Below, piece by piece: positions 60,680 to 64,000 of a stretch of 64,000 nt of DNA. Positions within the stretch are counted from its first letter, which is position 1. The number at the start of each line of letters is the position of its first letter. A program made the position numbers and the translations under genes. The notes below the pieces were generated by a model. That model made no database searches. It was given only the letters and a program-made list of their open reading frames with translations, and had not been told where the DNA came from. The DNA is from JAXMEB01 sp046348545 (GTDB lineage: Bacteria; Pseudomonadota; Gammaproteobacteria; Berkiellales; Berkiellaceae): assembly GCA_046348545.1 (NCBI GenBank), contig JAXMEB010000004.1, positions 1-64,000 on the forward strand, written 5' to 3'.

Positions 60680-62548
60680 CTACAAAGGTTGAGGTACCCC
60701 ATTTTTGATTTTGGCCCATTTTAGGCGACGTTCGATTTGGTGCTTGGGTCCCAAGTAGAGTGTGCCGGTTGCTGCTGGGAGCCCCATATTCGGATACTGT
60801 GCTAATCTCGATAATTGAGAAGTCAGCACAAAGGCATCGACGCCCATTGCGTAGAGGCGATGATATTGTCCGCCGGAATCCGGTAAACTTGATTGAATCG
60901 CATTACGAGTTGCTTGCGACGGATGCTGTTGATCGATGATCCAGGGCATATCACAAAAAATGATCCCATTCATATCTCTGTCTTTTGCAGGGTTAGGAGC
61001 TCCTGAATAAACACTGGAGGTCGCATAGACTGGCAGGTTACCCGCATAATAAAATTCAAATAATGGGCGCAGTTGTCTTGCTTGTTCTGGAGGCGCTGCC
61101 ATGACAATAAAATCAATGTCTTGATGCTCACTGGGAATATATTCTACTTTTTTATCCTGGCCAGTGGTGCTGTCTTTCGTTTTACTTTCTTCTATTTTCA
61201 ATAATGTACGAATGGGAGGGGCCTGATCGCGTGAGGGATCGACTTCCACAACTCGTTGTACAACCCCACCTCTACGAAGCCATGCGCCTCTAAAAGATTG
61301 CGCAATACGACGTCCCCATTCATTATTAGGAACCACAACACCAGCACGTCTATGGCCATCAGCATAAGCTTTTTCTGCAACCGCTTCGGCTTCATTTTCC
61401 GGTGAAAGCGAAAATTGATAGAATTTGCCTGGGACCGACTGAATTTGATCATTATGATTTAGCGCTAGAATCGGTACATTGACATCAGTGTTGGATAATC
61501 TGCTGACGTTTAGCACATCTTCTTTTGCCAATGGCCCAACAACAAAATCCGCGCCTTCGATGACCGCTTGTTGATAGATTTGAGCCGGATTTCGTCCTGT
61601 GGTGTCATAGACTTTGATCTCAGGTTGAATCGAAGGCTTATTATTGGTTTGATAAAATCCAGCTAGGAAGCCATCCCGAATAGCATTTGCAGGGCCGCTG
61701 TGTTTGCCAGATAACGGGAGCAATAATGCAACACGTTGAGGTGCTGTCGGCAAATCGCCTGAATAGGATGCCGTGGTGACATAACTGGATTGTTTTGGAA
61801 GTACATCATTCGCGGGATGGACTGGATACGATTGACGCCATAGTGCGATTTCTTGATTCAAAATATCTGGGTTAGCAACATATTGTTGGTTGATTTTTGC
61901 AAGCTGATACCAACCAGTTTCATAGTCACTGTTTTGTTGACTGGTTAATTGAATCAGTTTTGCAGCAGATAGGTTGTTGAGTCCTTGCCAGATTGCTTGA
62001 CGGTTCGAAGCCACTTGCTGTGGATCAACCAAGAGTTTGTCGAGCTTCATTCTCGCTTGAATGGTATCAACGGGTTGATTCAATCGGCTGTGGGCGAGCG
62101 CTTTTATGGTCAAATATTGTCTTTCTAATTCAGGTGCGTTTTGTATGGATTTTTGATGAGGTGCTAAGGCATTGAGCGCCATTTGGGGTTGGCCTTTTAG
62201 CAAGGCAAGCCTAGCCTCAATCATCACGGCTCGAAGTTTTTGTTGAGAAGTGAGTCTGTCTTTCTGTATCTGAGCTAGCAAACTCTCTGCATTTGCCTGA
62301 TCTTCAGCTTGAGCATACATATCCGCAGCCATGAGGGTATATTCATCCCTATCAGCTGGACGACTCTCTGCTAGAGAGAGATAATGTTGCGCTGATTTGG
62401 CATAATCGGTGGTTTGTTGTTGAGTTGGCTTGAGTCCCCCTTCATGCATGGCCACCGTAGAAGAGGTTGAGCGATTTGGACCCAATAGATTACAGCCTAC
62501 CAGCAAAAGACTGAAACAAAGTGTTACGGTATATAACAATCCTTTCAT
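60680..62548 (-). CDS. lpoA: Penicillin-binding protein activator LpoA
   Basis: 622 residues, the usual length. The lipoprotein signal ends at LLLVGC (Cys near residue 19). A TPR-like N-terminal half (about 50-250) is followed by a periplasmic-binding-protein-like domain (about 265-600; VALLLPLSGKHSGPANAIRD, ADFVVGPLAKEDV, YAMGVDAFVLTSQL). It is an outer-membrane lipoprotein that stimulates PBP1A from the periplasm. It is divergent from rsmI with 23 bp between them, as in E. coli. Confidence 0.95.
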   Translation of the reverse strand: MKGLLYTVTLCFSLLLVGCNLLGPNRSTSSTVAMHEGGLKPTQQQTTDYAKSAQHYLSLAESRPADRDEYTLMAADMYAQAEDQANAESLLAQIQKDRLTSQQKLRAVMIEARLALLKGQPQMALNALAPHQKSIQNAPELERQYLTIKALAHSRLNQPVDTIQARMKLDKLLVDPQQVASNRQAIWQGLNNLSAAKLIQLTSQQNSDYETGWYQLAKINQQYVANPDILNQEIALWRQSYPVHPANDVLPKQSSYVTTASYSGDLPTAPQRVALLLPLSGKHSGPANAIRDGFLAGFYQTNNKPSIQPEIKVYDTTGRNPAQIYQQAVIEGADFVVGPLAKEDVLNVSRLSNTDVNVPILALNHNDQIQSVPGKFYQFSLSPENEAEAVAEKAYADGHRRAGVVVPNNEWGRRIAQSFRGAWLRRGGVVQRVVEVDPSRDQAPPIRTLLKIEESKTKDSTTGQDKKVEYIPSEHQDIDFIVMAAPPEQARQLRPLFEFYYAGNLPVYATSSVYSGAPNPAKDRDMNGIIFCDMPWIIDQQHPSQATRNAIQSSLPDSGGQYHRLYAMGVDAFVLTSQLSRLAQYPNMGLPAATGTLYLGPKHQIERRLKWAKIKNGVPQPL

Positions 62549-62571
62549 GTTAACTCCCAGCGAGATGCAAG

Positions 62572-63414
62572 ATGCCTGAACGTTCTAATGGAATATTATA
62601 TGTGGTTGCGACCCCAATAGGGAATCTTAATGATTTCTCTGAGCGCGCAATAATCACCCTAAAAGAAGTAAGTCAAATAGCATGTGAGGATACACGACGC
62701 ACTCAGATCTTGTTAAATCATTTTGGGATATCAGCTCGATTGCAGGTCTTACAGGACCATAACGAACGCGAGGTCACTCTCCGTTTTGTAGCCTTTTTGC
62801 AAGCAGGGGAATCGATTGCGTTGGTTTCAGATGCCGGAACCCCATTAATTAGCGATCCAGGATTTAGATTAGTCCAAGCGGCTCATCAAGCTGATATTAA
62901 AGTTGTTCCCATCCCGGGCGCTTGCGCTGCAATTGCAGCTTTGAGTGCGTTAGGTTTGCCATCAGATTGTTTTACATTTTATGGTTTCTTGCCGGCTAAG
63001 CATAAACAGCGATGTGATGTATTAAATGGAATCAAATCAAAATCAGAAACAGCGATATTTTACGAAGCGCCACATCGTTTAAAAGAAGCATTAACTGATA
63101 TCGTTTCTGTATTAGGTGAAAATCGCTTAGTAGGGATAGGTCGAGAAATCACCAAACAGTTTGAGCAGATTGAACAAGCTTCGGCACGAGTTATTTTAGA
63201 GCGAGTGATATCCGGGGGCATTCCAGAGAAAGGGGAATGTGTGCTCGTGGTTGCAGGAGAGGAAGCTAGACCGGAGAGTGATGAAGTTGATCGCCTACTT
63301 AAAACATTACTGAGCGAAATTCCGCTGAAAAGTGCGGTGAAAATTGCTCAGCAATATTTTAATCTGCCTAAAAACGAAGTGTATGCAAGAGCCCTTGAGC
63401 TCTCGAGGGGCTAA
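62572..63414 (+). CDS. rsmI: 16S rRNA 2'-O-ribose C1402 methyltransferase
   Basis: 280 residues of the RsmI (YraL) family of SAM-dependent methyltransferases: LYVVATPIGNLNDFSERAII at the start, then CEDTRRTQILLNHFG, SDAGTPLISDPGFRLV and FYEAPHRLKEAL. It methylates the ribose of C1402 of 16S rRNA, near the P site, together with RsmH for base methylation. It is divergent from lpoA. Its stop codon overlaps the convergent carrier-like gene. Confidence 0.97.
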   Translation: MPERSNGILYVVATPIGNLNDFSERAIITLKEVSQIACEDTRRTQILLNHFGISARLQVLQDHNEREVTLRFVAFLQAGESIALVSDAGTPLISDPGFRLVQAAHQADIKVVPIPGACAAIAALSALGLPSDCFTFYGFLPAKHKQRCDVLNGIKSKSETAIFYEAPHRLKEALTDIVSVLGENRLVGIGREITKQFEQIEQASARVILERVISGGIPEKGECVLVVAGEEARPESDEVDRLLKTLLSEIPLKSAVKIAQQYFNLPKNEVYARALELSRG

Positions 63415-64000
63415 AGCAGTCTTTGGTTTGGGGTGCTACACGGTTTTGGATTTTCTCCAGCCTGATTAGAGAAGTCACCAAGCTCTTCGTCTACGAATTT
63501 TTGAGTATGCTCCCAACCCTTTAAATATCCACGAGCTGCTTCTGTAGGTTGGGGATCCGTTGTGCCTGAAGCGATCGATAATTTATCTAAATTTTGATGC
63601 AATTCTGAAATTTGTTGTTCGCTTAGAACTGCGGTTCCATGGTTTGAAGTGCTCGGTTTACTTGAGGTTAGGCTGCCACTAAAAAATCTTTCAATGGATT
63701 TAACCATTTGTTCATATACAAAAAATCCAAAAGCAACTTTGACGGAGTTGAGGGCAACACGAGGACCAAAGCCATTGGTCATCATTTCTTTGAAAGTTGT
63801 TTTTCTAATGGCTTCGCGAGCAGAAACAAACTCTTTTTGCATTTTAGTCTTAATGACATCACCGGGTTGAGACACAATTGCACTGATACCAGCGCCACCA
63901 AGCTTAGCACTAAAATTAAGATAAGGATTTGATTTATCTGGATTGTCTAACAGATTGTTAAAAAGCTCAGAGCCGCCGAATAATCCAACCGATCCAGGGA
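63411..64000 (-). CDS. Mitochondrial-carrier-family-like protein, C-terminal part
   Basis: At least 196 residues, open at the right edge. The frame reads PGSVGLFGGSELFNNLL (the typical end of a carrier repeat), then SAKLGGAGISAIVSQPGDVI followed by KTKMQ. The latter contains the mitochondrial-carrier signature P-x-D-x-x-K-x-K and ends in a further carrier helix, GFGPRVALNSVKVAFGFFVYE. A polar tail of about 75 residues follows. The third repeat is thus complete and the second partly visible. Bacteria rarely encode this family; Legionella LncP is the known effector example. The first visible start-like codon (GTG at 63875) is internal, so the true start lies beyond the window. Confidence 0.8.
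   Translation of the reverse strand, partial: PGSVGLFGGSELFNNLLDNPDKSNPYLNFSAKLGGAGISAIVSQPGDVIKTKMQKEFVSAREAIRKTTFKEMMTNGFGPRVALNSVKVAFGFFVYEQMVKSIERFFSGSLTSSKPSTSNHGTAVLSEQQISELHQNLDKLSIASGTTDPQPTEAARGYLKGWEHTQKFVDEELGDFSNQAGENPKPCSTPNQRLL

Overview
The window is a stretch of a gammaproteobacterial chromosome of moderate-to-low GC. It mixes conserved housekeeping operons with genes typical of an intracellular or host-associated bacterium. The housekeeping synteny (kdsD-lptCAB-rpoN-hpf-ptsN-hprK-rapZ-PTS; mlaFEDCB; ibaG-murA; rplM-rpsI; petABC-sspAB; rsmI/lpoA; yraN-diaA-dolP) is gammaproteobacterial. The ankyrin-repeat proteins, eukaryotic-like kinase, mitochondrial-carrier-like fragment and clan CE-like cysteine enzyme point to the Legionellales (Legionella/Coxiella/Berkiella-like). 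Several effector-like proteins carry basic, nuclear-localisation-like tails, which would suit a Candidatus Berkiella-like intranuclear organism. That placement is inference; no marker gene was compared.

Layout. 1-1876: a pair of minus-strand membrane/coiled-coil genes whose 3' end abuts a MITE. 2039-3802: a c-di-GMP phosphodiesterase with a degenerate GGDEF. 3992-7678: a giant ankyrin-like protein. 7680-8061: nested repeats. 8118-16018: a long minus-strand block of nitrogen-PTS regulation (HPr, IIA, RapZ, HPr kinase, PtsN, HPF, RpoN) and LPS transport/Kdo genes (LptB, LptA, LptC, KdsD), split by one repeat. 16170-19231: the Mla phospholipid transport operon, followed by a GT-C-like membrane protein, IbaG, MurA, a hydrolase, a kinase-like protein and ZapE. 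25724-28333: an iron(II) uptake operon (feoAB) with a Fur-box-like site. 28350-30172: a MITE and an intact IS701-family element.

30181-38327: GlcF-like iron-sulfur protein, a small ferredoxin, a PlpD-like patatin autotransporter, rplM-rpsI (S9 with an unusual insertion), three hypothetical genes and an SpmA-SpmB-like fusion. 38490-42209: cytochrome bc1 (petABC) and sspAB. 42184-42674 and 46393-46611: three small proteins with 15-residue double-glycine leaders. 42971-48255 also holds an aldehyde dehydrogenase, a SulP transporter and an M61-like secreted peptidase. 48732-50261: an ankyrin protein with a cysteine-protease-like N-terminus. 50383-52749: an IS982-family element inactivated by a nested IS5-family element that carries a GIY-YIG nuclease gene.

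52761-64000: GlcD-like oxidase, dolP, diaA/gmhA and yraN, then a roughly 5 kb accessory insertion (SGNH hydrolase, secreted protein, Ntn hydrolase, VapC remnant, ankyrin/clan CE protein). This insertion separates yraN from its usual partner lpoA. rsmI follows, and at the right edge lies the C-terminal part of a mitochondrial-carrier-family protein.

The housekeeping parts form coherent envelope-homeostasis and respiratory operons. The accessory genes look like effectors, secreted enzymes and bacteriocin-like peptides. Short inverted-repeat elements lie between genes and in several places supply the last codons or the stop codon of the adjacent gene. No tRNA, rRNA or CRISPR array was recognised.
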